From NCBI GenBank assembly GCA_001557505.1, contig LSAX01000001.1:4216001-4280000 (forward strand): DNA of 64,000 nt, given 5' to 3'. The first letter of the stretch is position 1; the number at the start of each line of letters is the position of its first letter. The DNA is from Reticulascus tulasneorum. Lineage: Eukaryota > Ascomycota > Sordariomycetes > Glomerellales > Reticulascaceae. The position numbers and the translations under genes were made by a program. Below the pieces are notes generated by a model. That model worked only from the letters and a program-made list of their open reading frames with translations, made no database searches and was not told the DNA's origin. Below, in pieces: positions 1 to 11,338 of this stretch.

Positions 1-1021
1 CGCAACCTTGACGTCGAATATACAACACTGGTGAGCAAGGGCATTCCGATAGCCACTGCCCCATCAAGACTGGGACCAAGAATAGCAAAGTGCTCGAGTG
101 ACACTTGCGGCATCAAGGGCGCACTAGCAGAGGTGTTAGGAAGGAAACCGACGATCTCTCTCAATGGCTTCCATTTCCAATGCTGTATCGACGACCTGGG
201 TATCAATCTTCATTCAATCCCCCAACGGCTGGTTGGGCTTGTGACGGATTTTGCTCCCGACCAAGTCGTTCCTTTGTGGAAAGCTCCCGTTATATCTTCA
301 GCGATGATGCAAGCCCAACTCATTCATGCAGCGACATAGCAATGCTTCAGCATCTCTGAAACTATCGTGCCAATGGTTCCATCCTCATGTGGGCTTCAAA
401 ACTTATATATGAAGCGACTTGATTTCGATCGAGCTGACAATTGAGAACGAGGTCGCGGGCATAACCATCCACCAGGTTGACGGTTGGCCTGTCTCAGTTC
501 CATTGACTGAGGTATCCACAATTGCTGCTCGAGTAGGTTGTAGATCACCCGCTGCTCACGGGCAAAAATTTGGCTTTCGCAGACTTTAAATCGCGATGAG
601 CAATAGACTATTTCTCTAGTGTCTCCTAGTGTTTCGGCAATCCGGTCTCCTTTCCAAGCATCCTTCGTCTGTCAAATCATGAGTCTGGAGCGGCTCCACA
701 CACGACCGCTCGGGCTGGCACCAGCCCGTGGCCTTGTGTCTGACTCGCAAATTGGTGAACAAGTAGCCAAAGTTAGATGGCCGGCGCAGTGATCCGGAGA
801 CGTTTCATCAGTCATTGGCTTGCTAGCCAATGGCTTAGTTCAAGTGTACCTGTCCACTACGTGATAGTTTTGGCGCGGTTGGACCATGACATCGGGCCAA
901 GAGATCCGGATGAGGAGGAGCTGGGGCATGTTTAAGGTGCCGTCAACCAGCTGTGGCGCGGACTTCGAGATCCCATATTTGTACTCGTATTCATCAGCGT
1001 TCGTGGATTCCTAGTATCGCG
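1..1021. other. Left-edge stretch without a supported gene
   Basis: No frame here resembles a known protein. Short open frames at 31-339 and 105-359 overlap each other, have no recognisable domain and were not called; the last exon of a gene lying left of the window cannot be excluded. The right half is the presumed promoter of the rhodopsin-domain gene. It holds an 8 bp inverted repeat at 711-728 (CGGGCTGG/CCAGCCCG) and a second at 813-832 that places two CCAAT boxes in opposite orientation. Confidence 0.5.
813..832. promoter_or_regulatory. Palindrome with two opposed CCAAT boxes
   Basis: CATTGGCT at 813-820 and AGCCAATG at 825-832 are perfect reverse complements separated by four bases. 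Each arm contains a CCAAT pentamer, the binding site of the fungal Hap2/3/5 (AnCF) complex. The element lies about 190 bp before the start codon of the rhodopsin-domain gene. That it is functional is an inference. Confidence 0.35.
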
Positions 1022-2694
1022 ATGGACGACCGAAGCTCGTATGTATTGGCCGTTGGAATCCTGTTCCTCGTCCTGACTTGGGTCGCAGTCACTCTCCGCA
1101 CTGTCAGTCGGGGATGGGTTATCCGGTCGATGGGCGTCGATGACAAGCTGATGATTCTTCTCCAGGTAAGTCAAGCAATTCCAAAATCATCTGAGTGAGC
1201 GCATGATTCTAAAGTTTGCACAGTTCATCTATACCGCGTATCTTGTCTGCCAGCTGCTCGGTTGGAAACATGGAACTGGAAGACATAGAGACGATATCTC
1301 ATCCGAAGACTACAGGGATGCCCTCAAGGTACCGCATAACGCCCGAATTTTGATACGTAACTGTCGCTCACCTCCTTCTAGTGGTGGTTCATCTGCGAAC
1401 TTCTCTACATCATCTGCACCTGCCTCCTCAAGATCTCCGTCGGATACTTTCTGCTGCGAGTAGCCATCAACACCAGTCACATATGGATACTCCGGATCCT
1501 GATGATAGGGACAGTTCTCTTTGGGACCACCTACTTCTTCATGGTGACTTTTCAATGCGTACCAGTCTCAACGTTTTGGGAAGAGTCTCCCAGAGAGCCG
1601 GGGAAGTGTTTCAACAACAGAATCGTCCTTATTATGACCTATATCGTGTCCGTCATCAACTGCGCGGCTGATTGGGCGTTTGGCACATTGCCTATCTTTG
1701 TTGTGTGGTCCCTCAATCTACCGCCTCGGACAAGAATATTGGTATGTGTGATTCTTGGGTTTGCAGCCATGTAAGTTGTCTGGATGGGAGAAACCCTGCG
1801 TCTTTTTGGCAAGAGCCCTTTGGGTCGGCTGACAGACGTCATCGCAGTGGAAGCACCGCAACAATAGTTCGAGCAGTCTATATCCCTACTCTTCTCAATG
1901 GGGCTGATTTCCTACGTGAGTAAATCTAGATCCGTTTGCTGGTCCATGCGGCTGACTTATGCCAGATGCGACAACCGATGTCGCGATATGGAGCACTGTC
2001 GAACCGGGGATAGGAATCACAGCGGCATCTATCGCGACCCTACGGCCACTCTGGCAGTTGATCCGGTACCGAACTGGCCTACGAGACACCCCGCCGAGCA
2101 ACCTCTTGTGGCGAGAAAGAAACAAGGGCAAGCCGAGTGTCATTGGCACGGATGAAGCGAGCAGACGACAGCATTTGCGACTAGACGATACGCTGTACGT
2201 CGCGACAATCTCGGGGCCGGAGACTAACAGGCTGTCTCTCAGAAGCTTCCATTCCAAGAACGAGAGCGTCGGTTCTTCCGGGGTCCAAGGCATAAGTAGG
2301 ACTGTTGAGGTGCATCAATCCAGGAGTCAATCCCGGAATCAATCCAGGAGTCAATCCCGGAATCAATCCCGGAGTCATTCCCGGAGCCAATCCAATGGAA
2401 AACGGGATCACCGGGTGAGCGCACCAGACATGGAGTCGGGTGACGTGCCAAAGGTTAACTATAAGGTAAGAAGAGGTCTTGCCTGTGAATTTGTCTGTGA
2501 ATGACTAAACCAGTGCAAAGAACGATGCCAATCACTCCCACCACGACCTCACATCCGACCTCGAAAGGGAGCAATCGAATTCTCCCATCGTTAGCCCCGT
2601 GGCTCCAACGCTCGACTGGACCTCTCCTCGCATGTCTACCATGTCTGTGGGACTTTGGAAGTCCAAATTCCAGAGGAATAGCACGGCGGGCTGA
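1022..2694 (+). CDS. Rhodopsin-domain (PTH11-like) integral membrane protein
   Basis: Six exons: 1022-1165, 1224-1328, 1382-1770, 1848-1915, 1966-2465 and 2521-2694. All junctions are GT...AG and keep the frame, giving 459 aa. It belongs to the fungal seven-helix rhodopsin-domain family related to the PTH11 receptor-like proteins of the plasma membrane. Seen: an N-terminal helix followed by GVDDKLMILLQ, a second helix with WKHGTG, WWFICELLYI, a conserved FNNR loop, the ADW helix and the hallmark TTDVAIWSTVEPGIGITAAS before the last helix. The cytoplasmic tail has an Arg/Ser/Gln repeat encoded by a degenerate 12 bp tandem repeat, then a Ser/Pro-rich end. The start has G at -3 and opens directly into the first helix. 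For the last intron the acceptor at 2520 was preferred to the one at 2513 because it gives a longer, family-like tail. The ligand is unknown. Confidence 0.88.
2319..2397 (+). repeat. Degenerate 12 bp tandem repeat coding a QSRSQSRN tail
   Basis: About six copies of a 12 bp unit alternating caatccaggagt and caatcccggaat lie head to tail within exon 5 of the rhodopsin-domain gene. They encode a Gln-Ser-Arg-(Ser/Asn) array in the predicted cytoplasmic tail. The unit length is a multiple of three, so copy-number change would keep the frame. Confidence 0.85.
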
Positions 2695-3693
2695 AACATG
2701 CGCACTTGGCAGAACACATTGCTAAATCGCCTCCTGAGCTGTGTATAAGGAGGTGAAGATACGAAGTGCGGCAGACTTCGCAGTACAAGGGGATACCAGT
2801 ATGCCGAAGAATCCAACAAACCTTTTGATGGGGAAGGTCGGGGCTACGGCAGAAGTGGTACACTTGTTGTCTACTGTCGGAGATCCAGATGTTTTGCCAT
2901 GGCGCAGAACCTCCAAAATGGATTGCCAGGGGCTGTCTAGCTGCATGGCAGCACCGGGTCAGATACCCTTCGAGTGCAACACAAAGCTCATGCTGATGAG
3001 GAGGATGTGTAAGGTACGTCAAGTCAAGATCAGTTCAAGTTTGTTTTCTATTTGCGATATCCGCCATCGACCGCTATAATTTCTTTTCGATACGCGTCTA
3101 ATTAAAGCCTTTCTTGGGCCGAGTTTCTTTTACAGGTTGATGACTCGAGTCGACTACGTTTCTTTCCTTTACCTCGTTTTCCTTGTTGCCTTTATGATTC
3201 GTGGCATCGTCAGCTCGCTATGTGCTTTATGTTTACTATTCACGTACTGGGCATCTGGCTAACTTAACTACACAGTTATCTATATGGGGATACGATGTCC
3301 TAACGGGACAGAATAGGGAACACACGAGATACAAACCTTGTAGGATATGGGTGCTGGAGGCAAGGATTGCGCCGACGCTACAGTGGCCGAACGAGCCTTT
3401 TCGCGATATGGAATATAATGAAAGTCGGAGGATTGATGCCAACAGAAGTGCTGGCTAGTTAGACGCCGGCCAATGTCCATAATCAAATGCAGTTCATATT
3501 TCCAGTTTCCTACGAGTCATCCCCGTGAAGCCTGTCTGGCTGATAGACTCAAATGTTAACACGCTATACGATATCTCATAAATATTTTAATGCAAATCTA
3601 CATGCGTTTATCCTGCGTGGTGTGCACAGGCACAATCACGCCTCCATTTTCCACCGCTTTGCCACTTTTGAGATTCTACCCGTGACGTTGTCA
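2695..3693. other. Intergenic, no supported gene
   Basis: The stretch lies between two convergent genes, the rhodopsin-domain gene (+) and ERJ5 (-). Open frames at 2741-3079 and 3201-3458 show no domain, no credible start context and no splice structure. It probably contains the 3' ends of both transcripts. Nothing else was seen. Confidence 0.5.
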
Positions 3694-5083
3694 TCACCGC
3701 TTCTTCCCCTTACGCTTGTTGGACTTTCCGCCAGTCTGGGCTCCGGTCGTCTTAACCTTAGTCAACGAATCGGTAGACTTCTCTAGCAGCTCAAAGTCCT
3801 CAGCCGCAGAGTCGGAGCTGGGCGTGTGCTGCGCCGCGTCCGAGTCATCATCGTCGAACTCCTCAGCATCTTCGATGTCCGAGTCCGAGTCCGCGCTGGA
3901 CTTGTTCAAGAAACGGCCGACGGTGGTGGTGTAGAACCAGATTGGAAGGCGAGCAACGGCGGTGTCCTTGAAAGTTGGCTTAGGGAGCTCATTGGGCTAG
4001 TTGTGGTCAGAAATCGGCCAGACGCCGTATATGTTGGGAAACTCACATCAAGCAAATACTCCTGCATATTGCCGTCCTCGTCCTGCCCCTCAAGATAGAC
4101 ATCCCCGAGGGAGTCCACGACTAGGACCTTGCCATTCTCCGCCACGACCCGCTTCTTCGCGCCAGATGGTCCAGCTGACGTTGCCTCTCTAGGCGTCTGA
4201 GCCCCGCTGCCCCCGCTGGTAACTTCGGCTTTCCTTCCTCGTCCTCCGCGCTCTTTGGTGGCCTTCTTGCGGGCATCCTGCTCCTGCATCCGTCGCTGCT
4301 TGCGGTTCATTGGCTGCTGCGGGCCGTCGTCATCCGCTACCGGGGCGGGTGCAGGCACCGCAACAGGCGCGGCACCAATGCCCGGAATGCCTAGGTTGTC
4401 ACCCCACGCAGAGTGTCTTGCAAACTTGATGTACCTCTCGACGAAGTCCTTCTGTCGCTTCCAGGACATGTAGAGTGCAATGTAATGGAACGCGCCGCCG
4501 CCGACAAGGAACAGTCCCGCGATGACAGTGCCTAGACCAGGTCGATATCGGTTGTAGTAATAGTTCGTGCCTTTCCAGCTAGGGAACCCATTCTTCAGGA
4601 AAAAGTCGTATCGGTCACGGCTAGGGCCGCTGAGGATATTTCGTACCAAGCCCAGACGAGCCTGGCGCTCGGATGCGATCTTGACGGCGGCAGTGAGTTC
4701 CTTCTGTGTGGGAGGCTTCGCGACCTTGACGCCGGGCTTCTTGGTTTTTTCCTTCTTGGCCCTGGCACGCTCGGCCATGAGCTGCTGCTTGACCTTGTCG
4801 GGATGAAGAGAGCGAGTCTTCTTGCGGTACGACTTTGTGATTTCGTCGATGCTTGCACCCTGCGGTACACCGAGCAGATCATAAAAGTTCATGGTCGGGT
4901 CGGGCTCGTAGTCTTTGATCTCGTCGCGGATGCGGAAGATCTCGCGATCTGATAATCCACGAGCATTAGCCACTTTGCTCCATAACCAGGCAGGAGTGCT
5001 TCTGAATTACCCTCTTTGCTCCATGCTGCCGTGAGAGGCGTCAGGAGGGCCAAAAGGCCGATGGACAAAACACCTATTCTCAT
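3694..5083 (-). CDS. ERJ5: ER J-domain co-chaperone ERJ5
   Basis: Three exons on the minus strand: 5011-5083, 4047-4948 and 3694-3996, giving 425 aa. Erj5-type proteins are ER-membrane DnaJ proteins that stimulate Hsp70 (Kar2/BiP) in protein folding. Seen: a cleavable signal peptide (about residues 1-20, ending TPLTAAW), a J domain near 44-125 with the HPD tripeptide at 73-75, a membrane helix near 163-186, then a charged linker and a conserved block ending PIWFYTTTVGRFLNKSS. The C-terminal tail is acidic and finishes in a basic stretch whose last residues KGKKR fit a K-x-K-x-x dilysine ER-retrieval signal. The start at 5083 was chosen over an in-frame ATG at 5107 because it puts the signal peptide at the very N-terminus. 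Family identity is firm. Confidence 0.92.
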
Positions 5084-6948
5084 GATGGCATACTCGATCT
5101 CGGGCAAAGTTGAGTGCTGTAGTGTGAAGCAGAACTTTCGGAATCTGACAAGACAGAAATTCCGAGGTAACCTCTGCGGTGCTTCAGTTCCTGAGCCTGA
5201 GGCCAGATGTCAAGGGACCCAAGGGCGGCTGCCGTGTGAGACGGGCGGAAATAACCGAAACAGCAGGAGTAGAGAAAATGTAGATTCCCCCAACTTCTTG
5301 AGAGGTACAGCCCGCTGTGACTTTTTTGGGGGCGTGTCGTTTTTTACCGTTTTTGGTTGAAACGGGCAATGTGGTCTCTTCGAAAAGAAGGTTCCTGGAT
5401 GAATGGGGGTTTTGCCTCATTTGGGTAGCGACTTTTTTCTCTGCTCCATGGTAAGTTAATCTGTACGTATTAAGTTACGCTTCCAAGGCCCCACCAAAAA
5501 GGGTCGTGTTCCTGACCAGGGGGGCTGCGTGTCATGAACTCACGCCTGTCCCGTTTAGGTTAGCATCATATTTGCTAAGCTACCTGCCGCTTCTGGTCCA
5601 AATTCAACATCCTTCCGCCAGATCCAGCGATGTGTCGGCCGAATGAATGACTACGGCATGAACTGTATGATTCTCCACTACACTACTCATCACCAATATA
5701 GACGGCTAGGCTACAGACAGGAAGCGAAGGAATCTTCTCAACCAGTTCAGGAAAGCTCATGCGTTGATAAAGAGGCCATAAGTTCTGGAGAGACCCTACG
5801 TACTACGGAAGAACATGTCTTCGAATGACCCTCTGCCAAAGGGTAGATCTAATCACTTTGCCCAAACGATGCATGTTCCCCATCTGCATGATATTTCAAT
5901 ATGTAGTCGTCCGCAATGACTGCCCACGATGTGTGAAAGCATGCCTCTCACTACGACACCGTACTAGGGAAGCCTAGCGGACTGTCGACATTGCCATCAA
6001 CGCATATGGGGCACGTTTAGTGACTGATCATCATGTCTTGCACCAGTGAACACCTCCATGGTGGTCCAAATCGTGGTGAAGAAGTTGCCCGTCTTTTATT
6101 CTTTCACGCCGACATGATGCTTCAAACACCTCTATGTTGATGCATTTCCTGCTCACCACCCCTTGAAATGCTCATCGCATCCTCATTGCTTGTAGAGCCC
6201 TTGGGATTTTGCCTAACAATGTTGGTGTGGCACGGTTCCGAGTTGCAGCCGCAGTCTTTGCCTACGAGTAGCATTCCAGTTGTGTACCTGGGTCACTTAC
6301 ACAGCATATCTTGGGACAAACAAGTTTCCCATGTCCTCAGACCTGCTCGTCTCCAGCTGAAAAGTCATGGCCTTTCAAGAGCACTTGCACCAACAATTTC
6401 GCTTGATTGGCGCGACAAAACTCGGTGTGGCGGGCCCTTCGTCACTGCTCACTGGTTCTCAAGCATCAGTTGGCCTTTTGCTTGGTTGGTTTCATGTCTT
6501 CGCCACCTCTGCTCTTTGGCGTGAAAGCGCTGTCATCGAATATTACCACCAGGGTATCTGGGACCAATCAAAAACTAGGCAGTAGCAGGCTTGGTGAACA
6601 AGTCGAGAACAATAATTTTGATGGTCCTTATTGGCTCGTTGCCTAGAAGGGACTCCAGCTCGAGTTGATCAGTGTGGCCTTTCAACAAAGACGATGAAGA
6701 CATGAAAATTAAACGATGCTCTGTTCTGCAATCAGACGATATACTGCGGACGGGTGACTACCAACCCTTTTATGTGTATAAAATAATCCCTCTGGCGTTT
6801 TTCAATTACTACCATCTCTCCTTCGCATCAGCAAGCAGGACACGCATCTTGGAGAACTACTTTCACCTTCTGCAGTCGAAGCTTACCCCATCTACTGAGC
6901 TTCGAAACCCGTTCCAACAGCAGCTCGAGAATTCAAAACCACTTCAGC
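5084..6948. other. Intergenic, no supported gene
   Basis: A divergent intergenic region of 1.9 kb between ERJ5 (-) and the orphan gene at 6949 (+). Frames at 6168-6524 and neighbours overlap each other and have no domain or homologous look. A TATA-like TATAAAATA at about 6777-6785, followed by a CT-rich stretch, is the likely core promoter of the 6949 gene. Confidence 0.5.
6777..6785 (+). promoter_or_regulatory. TATA-like box of the 6949 gene
   Basis: TATAAAATA lies about 170 bp before the ATG at 6949 and is followed by a pyrimidine-rich tract, the usual layout of a fungal core promoter. The assignment is inferred from position. Confidence 0.45.
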
Positions 6949-7641
6949 ATGTGTTACTCAAAGGTCCTTGCCTACGATTGCGTCCACGAGTCCACCTATG
7001 AGAAAGGTCGTTGCGAGAAACCGGGTTCCAAGAGATGCATCCCATACGTCTCAGTGCGTCCTCTGGAACAAGACTGCACGGCATGTGAGCAACGTCGGAA
7101 CTATAATATCTACCACCAAAACCAGAGAGAACAAGACGAAGAGCTCCTTCAGCAAATGCTAGATGAGACGGATATATCCGATGGTGGCCATGATAGAGCT
7201 ACTTTCACAACCGCAAAACCTCTCAGATACTTGGATGGTGCTTATACGGAGCCCCGCAACCGCATCTCTACCTCTTCAAGCCTCGAGGTTGAGATCGGAC
7301 TTCCTTTCACACCATCGAAGCCAACCAATACCAGCGGGCAGCGACCCGACTCTTTGTTTCTTGACGGCAGGGAGCCAATCAGTGGCGCCCCGTTCAAGGA
7401 ATCTTTTTTTACACATTTCACGCATCAGTATCTGCATACTGCAAGGGAGTCGGGGCCAATGACCCAGCAGACAGGAAATGCTGTGCGATGCTCAGCTTTG
7501 TCTGCCGCCCAAAGCAAAACAGGAGAACACAACACCGTTTTATCGGGGGATCTATTGAGCCTCCCTAGCCAGACCAACCCCATCTACTTCGGCCAACCCC
7601 GGGCTACGTTTGTGCGGAATTTCTCTCGCCCTTTTTGGTAG
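6949..7641 (+). CDS. Hypothetical protein with an N-terminal cysteine cluster
   Basis: A single open frame of 230 aa with no intron and a start in good context (A at -3). I do not recognise the family. The first 50 residues hold six cysteines (positions 2, 11, 22, 30, 43 and 46, the last two as CTAC), suggesting a small metal-binding or disulfide module; this cysteine-plus-basic arrangement recurs in short uncharacterised fungal proteins. The rest is hydrophilic, Ser/Thr/Pro-rich and probably disordered. There is no signal peptide or membrane segment. A TATA-like box about 170 bp upstream and the long stop-free frame in a region otherwise poor in long frames support it as a real gene. Confidence 0.6.
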   Translation: MCYSKVLAYDCVHESTYEKGRCEKPGSKRCIPYVSVRPLEQDCTACEQRRNYNIYHQNQREQDEELLQQMLDETDISDGGHDRATFTTAKPLRYLDGAYTEPRNRISTSSSLEVEIGLPFTPSKPTNTSGQRPDSLFLDGREPISGAPFKESFFTHFTHQYLHTARESGPMTQQTGNAVRCSALSAAQSKTGEHNTVLSGDLLSLPSQTNPIYFGQPRATFVRNFSRPFW

Positions 7642-8176
7642 CTGCTCCTGACAATGGCTGTTGCCTCTTAGATGCCAACCCGGACATACCAACATAAGCA
7701 ACCGCATGAAGCATGAAGCATATTGCCATTTTGTCTTTCAATGATACGGCGCCGACTTTGAGTAGAACACTTCCAAAAACATTTAATCTTTTGCTGAATG
7801 GTCCAGATTGTCCGACCAGGTCAAGAGTATCCCGAAAATAGCATTGATTTGGCGCAAAGGTTGCTAATGTGGATTTTAGGATGTATTGACGAGAAAGAGA
7901 GCGGATGATCTACTGGATAGATCCGAGGTAGATTTTCTGCAATACGTGTTTTTCTTTGGCAAAGGCTGAAATCGTTCTTGTTTTGGGTCCACAACGGTCT
8001 TGTGAAAGTGTGTAGTGCTGATGGGCTTAAGTTATGTGAAAATGTTTTTAGCATCATATCCTTCTCGACCGATCACCTACTAGAGAATGCCTTGCATCAC
8101 AACACAAAGTATGGTTCTTGAATTACACATCTCGGGCCCAAGTCAATTTTAACTTTCATGTTGGCCGCTCTTAGAG
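7642..8176. other. Convergent 3' region, nothing seen
   Basis: This 0.5 kb separates the convergent ends of the 6949 gene and POL5. It is fairly AT-rich, with several AATAAA-like tracts that may serve as polyadenylation signals. No gene was seen. Confidence 0.5.
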
Positions 8177-11100
8177 TTATTTGCCCTTCGTAGCGTTGAA
8201 ATTTTGCACCCATATCTCCCAATCCTGGCACATCTTGCCTTGCAAGGAATCATCCTTCTTACCCCTCAACTTGGGCTGGAGACTATCAAAAACATCCTGC
8301 AAGTCCTTCCGGCTTCCTTCGTCCGCAAGGAATATTGTAGAGGCAACAATCAAGTTCGCTGATGCCGCAGCCTTCGCGTGCAGATGCGACTCTCCCATCG
8401 CAGCCTCAGCATGAACTTCCTTCAACAGCTGGAGCGTCGCAGACACGTCGTCCAGAAGAACTGGCCCCTCTTCTTTCCTGTTGCTCCTGGCTTTTTTCAA
8501 TCGTCTTTGGTAGTCTCCAACTATGTCGTGGGCTCGGTCCGTCAGCGACTTGATAGTGCTTGTCCGTATGAGTTGCAGAAGCGGCAACAGTGTAGATAAA
8601 GCAAGCGGATTGGCTGCTTCGTTCTTGATGTAAATATCAAGCAAATCCAATACTCGGCGCTTGAAGTTGACGACCGATTCTTTGGCGGCTTTTCGCTCTT
8701 TCTTTTTGTTGGGCCGATTCTTCATGCGATGTTTGAACACTTCGGCGAGCTTATTGTCCAACTCTAGCATTTCCGAATCGCTCATATCCTCATCATCGTC
8801 TGAGGAATCTGCTTCTTTGTCCCTGTCTAGGCGGTGGCTGTTGAGAAGCTTGCCTAATGCGTCATCGAGGGCTTCGATCTGATTCGTTTCGTCTTCATCA
8901 GCCTCTTCCTCCCCGTCTGCCTCGTCAGATTCGGCCTCATCTTCCTCGTCCGCCGCCTCTGTCGTGTTAAGCGTCACAAACTCCACATCGGAGTCAATCT
9001 CCACGTCTGATCCCAACTCGTCGTCGGAATCGTCTTCTGCTGCCTCTGCTTCATCAGGATCAATGTCGTCTCCATCCAAATTGAATAGGGCTTGCTGTCC
9101 TTTTGCGCTTTCGTCCGCATGCAATACATCAGCGAGAAGGACCAACGCTTCTCCCGACACGCGACTAGTAAAGCAGCCGAAGACCTGCTCGGAAACTTGG
9201 CGCAAGAGCGACGACGGCTGGGAAACAATTGATAAAAGAATTTCAACCAAAAACTCCGAGGTGCCTTCCTCGTCCGCACCGTCGACAATCTTCGGGCCGC
9301 CGCGAAGCCTAGTTTGATATTCTTTGAGGTCGCCTAACAGTTGGAATGCGTCGGGCTCTTCGTTGTAAAGTTGGAATATGGCAACGGCATGAAGTAGCGC
9401 AAGTCCGTGAGCGATCTTGGCCTCTTGCGACGGCTTTCCGTCCGCAGAAGTTGTAGCGCTCTGTTGTGTGAGAGTGTGCAATCGTTTCCTAGCTTCTTGC
9501 ACCTCGCTCTTGATCGCGTCGTCCATGCGAATATAATCCGGGCTGATCGACTGGATGGCTGCGCAGAGGTACCCCGAATCCTCCGCTTTCCGAGAGAGCT
9601 TAGCAAAGGCTGATTGCAGCCGGGCCCTGCTGAGCTCCTTAACAAAGGCCGATGCGTTTTCTGGAATCCAGATCGGGTTTGCATACGCAAGCGCAGTAAG
9701 CTCTTGCAAGGCAGGCTCGGGCGCCGAATCAGTCAGTTTGAACAGATATTCGATGTAAACCCGGAGCTCGAGTTTGACTTTTTTAATGTCATTCCTAAAG
9801 ACGTTAGAGGAGACTCAAGATATTTGGGGACTTCAGCTTACCCCGTTGTTGACATCTTCATAACAGGACCACTCAGCACCCCCATGACATCCTCTCCCGC
9901 TTCCGGCTTCACCTGCTGCAAGATGGTCTCCACGGTCTTGGTCTTGGTTCTCAAGTCAAAGCTATAGTTCCCGTTCTTACTTATCAAGTTCTCAAGAATG
10001 ACCCCAGCCGCTTCGGGATGCGATTGTGCCACAGTCTCCACAGTCTTGAGTGTCCTGATCGCTGCGCGATGGAGATAGCGGTCTTCCTGCGAGGCTTGAT
10101 TCATGAGGCATGTCATCAAGTTTTTACTAAACAGAATGTCCAGCAGAGTATCACACTCAACTAAGCCCTCGAGCATCTTCTGGAATACTGAAAAGCCTCG
10201 AAATTTTTGGCCGTCGGTCGCAGTTTTGGAGAAGAAACTGTCTGTTGCGGGTTAGCATTAAGTTCCCAAGTCAGAAAGCATGTATAAGTATCCTACCATC
10301 AACAACCCGGTTCCAGAAATGTCGAAATGGCTCCGGATTCTCGTCTCCGTGGGCTAGGAAGTGATCTTTCAAAAGGTCCCACACGAAGTGTAGCTGAGGT
10401 GTCCAGTTGGCCTGCTTATTCTTGTTATAGCTTGGAGCTTTTTCCTCCGCTTCTTCCCTAAAACTCTCCTTGAGAATGAGAGCAAGTTCCGGAAGCGCTT
10501 TCGAAGCCAAGAAGTTTTGCACAATTTCATCCTCCAAGTCGGGGAATGCTTTCAAGATCACAAGCCATATGCCAACTGCCTCAGGAGTCTTGGCCCACTT
10601 TGCACGGAGTACTTCATGGAGGGTCTGGTGGGCCTGTTCCTCGTTCATTTGTGGCACTGCCGAGGCAATAACCCATCCGCATTGAGCCTTAAGCCATACT
10701 TTTCTGTTGCCCAGCTTCATGAGTAGATCCAAAACGGCAAGCCATCTATCCGTATCCCGGAATAAAACGCCTGCCCTCACGAAGCATTCGATCCCAAAAA
10801 GCTGACCAAAGAAGTAGCCCCTCTCTTCCTGACCAGGAATATTGCCCCCGGTATTCATCTTCTCAACCAAAAAGCCCAACACAGTATCGAAGGTCATGCC
10901 TCTGTAGTCCGTCTCGCTCAAAGCCTTGTCTCCGAATAACTGGCTCAGAAGCTCGGTAATGACAAGACTGAACCCCAATCGTGAAGCATTTCGTCCACTA
11001 GCGAGGCCGCGAAACAAGCGCCGGTCGAGATGCTTCTCCAATACTCGTTCATGGACGCCCTCACCGTCCAGCAAACTTGAGATTATGGCATCCGCTGCTT

Positions 11101-11338
11101 CGATGCGCTCATTGACGTCTTCGCTTCCCAACTGCTCGTAAAGAGCAGCTTCCCGCTTGCGATCTTCGGAGGTAGGGTTCTCGGCAAAAGGGATTTTCTC
11201 GAATGCGACTTTCGCAGCCTTCCATGCGCCACTAGCCTCCACATCGTCGCTGACTTTGGTGCGTTTCCGCGAGGGAAGCTCAGACTTTTGGGCTTCCCTT
11301 TCGGCGCGCTTCCGTTTAGCGCTTGCTGTCTTTGTCAT
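8177..11338 (-). CDS. POL5: Nucleolar ribosome-biogenesis factor Pol5 (DNA polymerase phi family)
   Basis: Three exons on the minus strand: 10297-11338, 9842-10241 and 8177-9794, giving 1019 aa, close to the yeast Pol5 length. Despite its name the family (DNA_pol_phi, related to vertebrate MYBBP1A) works in rRNA transcription and large-subunit assembly in the nucleolus. Seen: a basic N-terminus with KRKRAEREAQ, alpha-helical HEAT-like repeats, the conserved block RLFRGLASGRNASRLGFSL, FFGQLFGIECFVRAG, and the FRHFWNRVVD motif just before the first intron. A long Asp/Glu-rich stretch lies at about residues 720-840, typical of nucleolar proteins of this family, and a leucine-rich helical end follows. 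The promoter, 80 bp upstream, carries an RRPE-like element also found before UTP20. Confidence in identity is high. Confidence 0.94.

Noticed and set aside
31..359. Two overlapping plus-strand frames at the left edge
   Set aside because: No domain, no splice model and no start in good context; could at most be the last exon of a gene outside the window.
2741..3079. 112-residue frame after the rhodopsin-domain gene
   Set aside because: No recognisable family and no promoter; most simply 3' UTR of the preceding gene.
6168..6646. Three overlapping frames before the cysteine-rich orphan
   Set aside because: They exclude each other, are compositionally random and lack a domain.
8964..9317. Ser-rich plus-strand frame inside POL5
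   Set aside because: Antisense shadow of the acidic region of POL5 (Asp/Glu codons read backwards as Ser).
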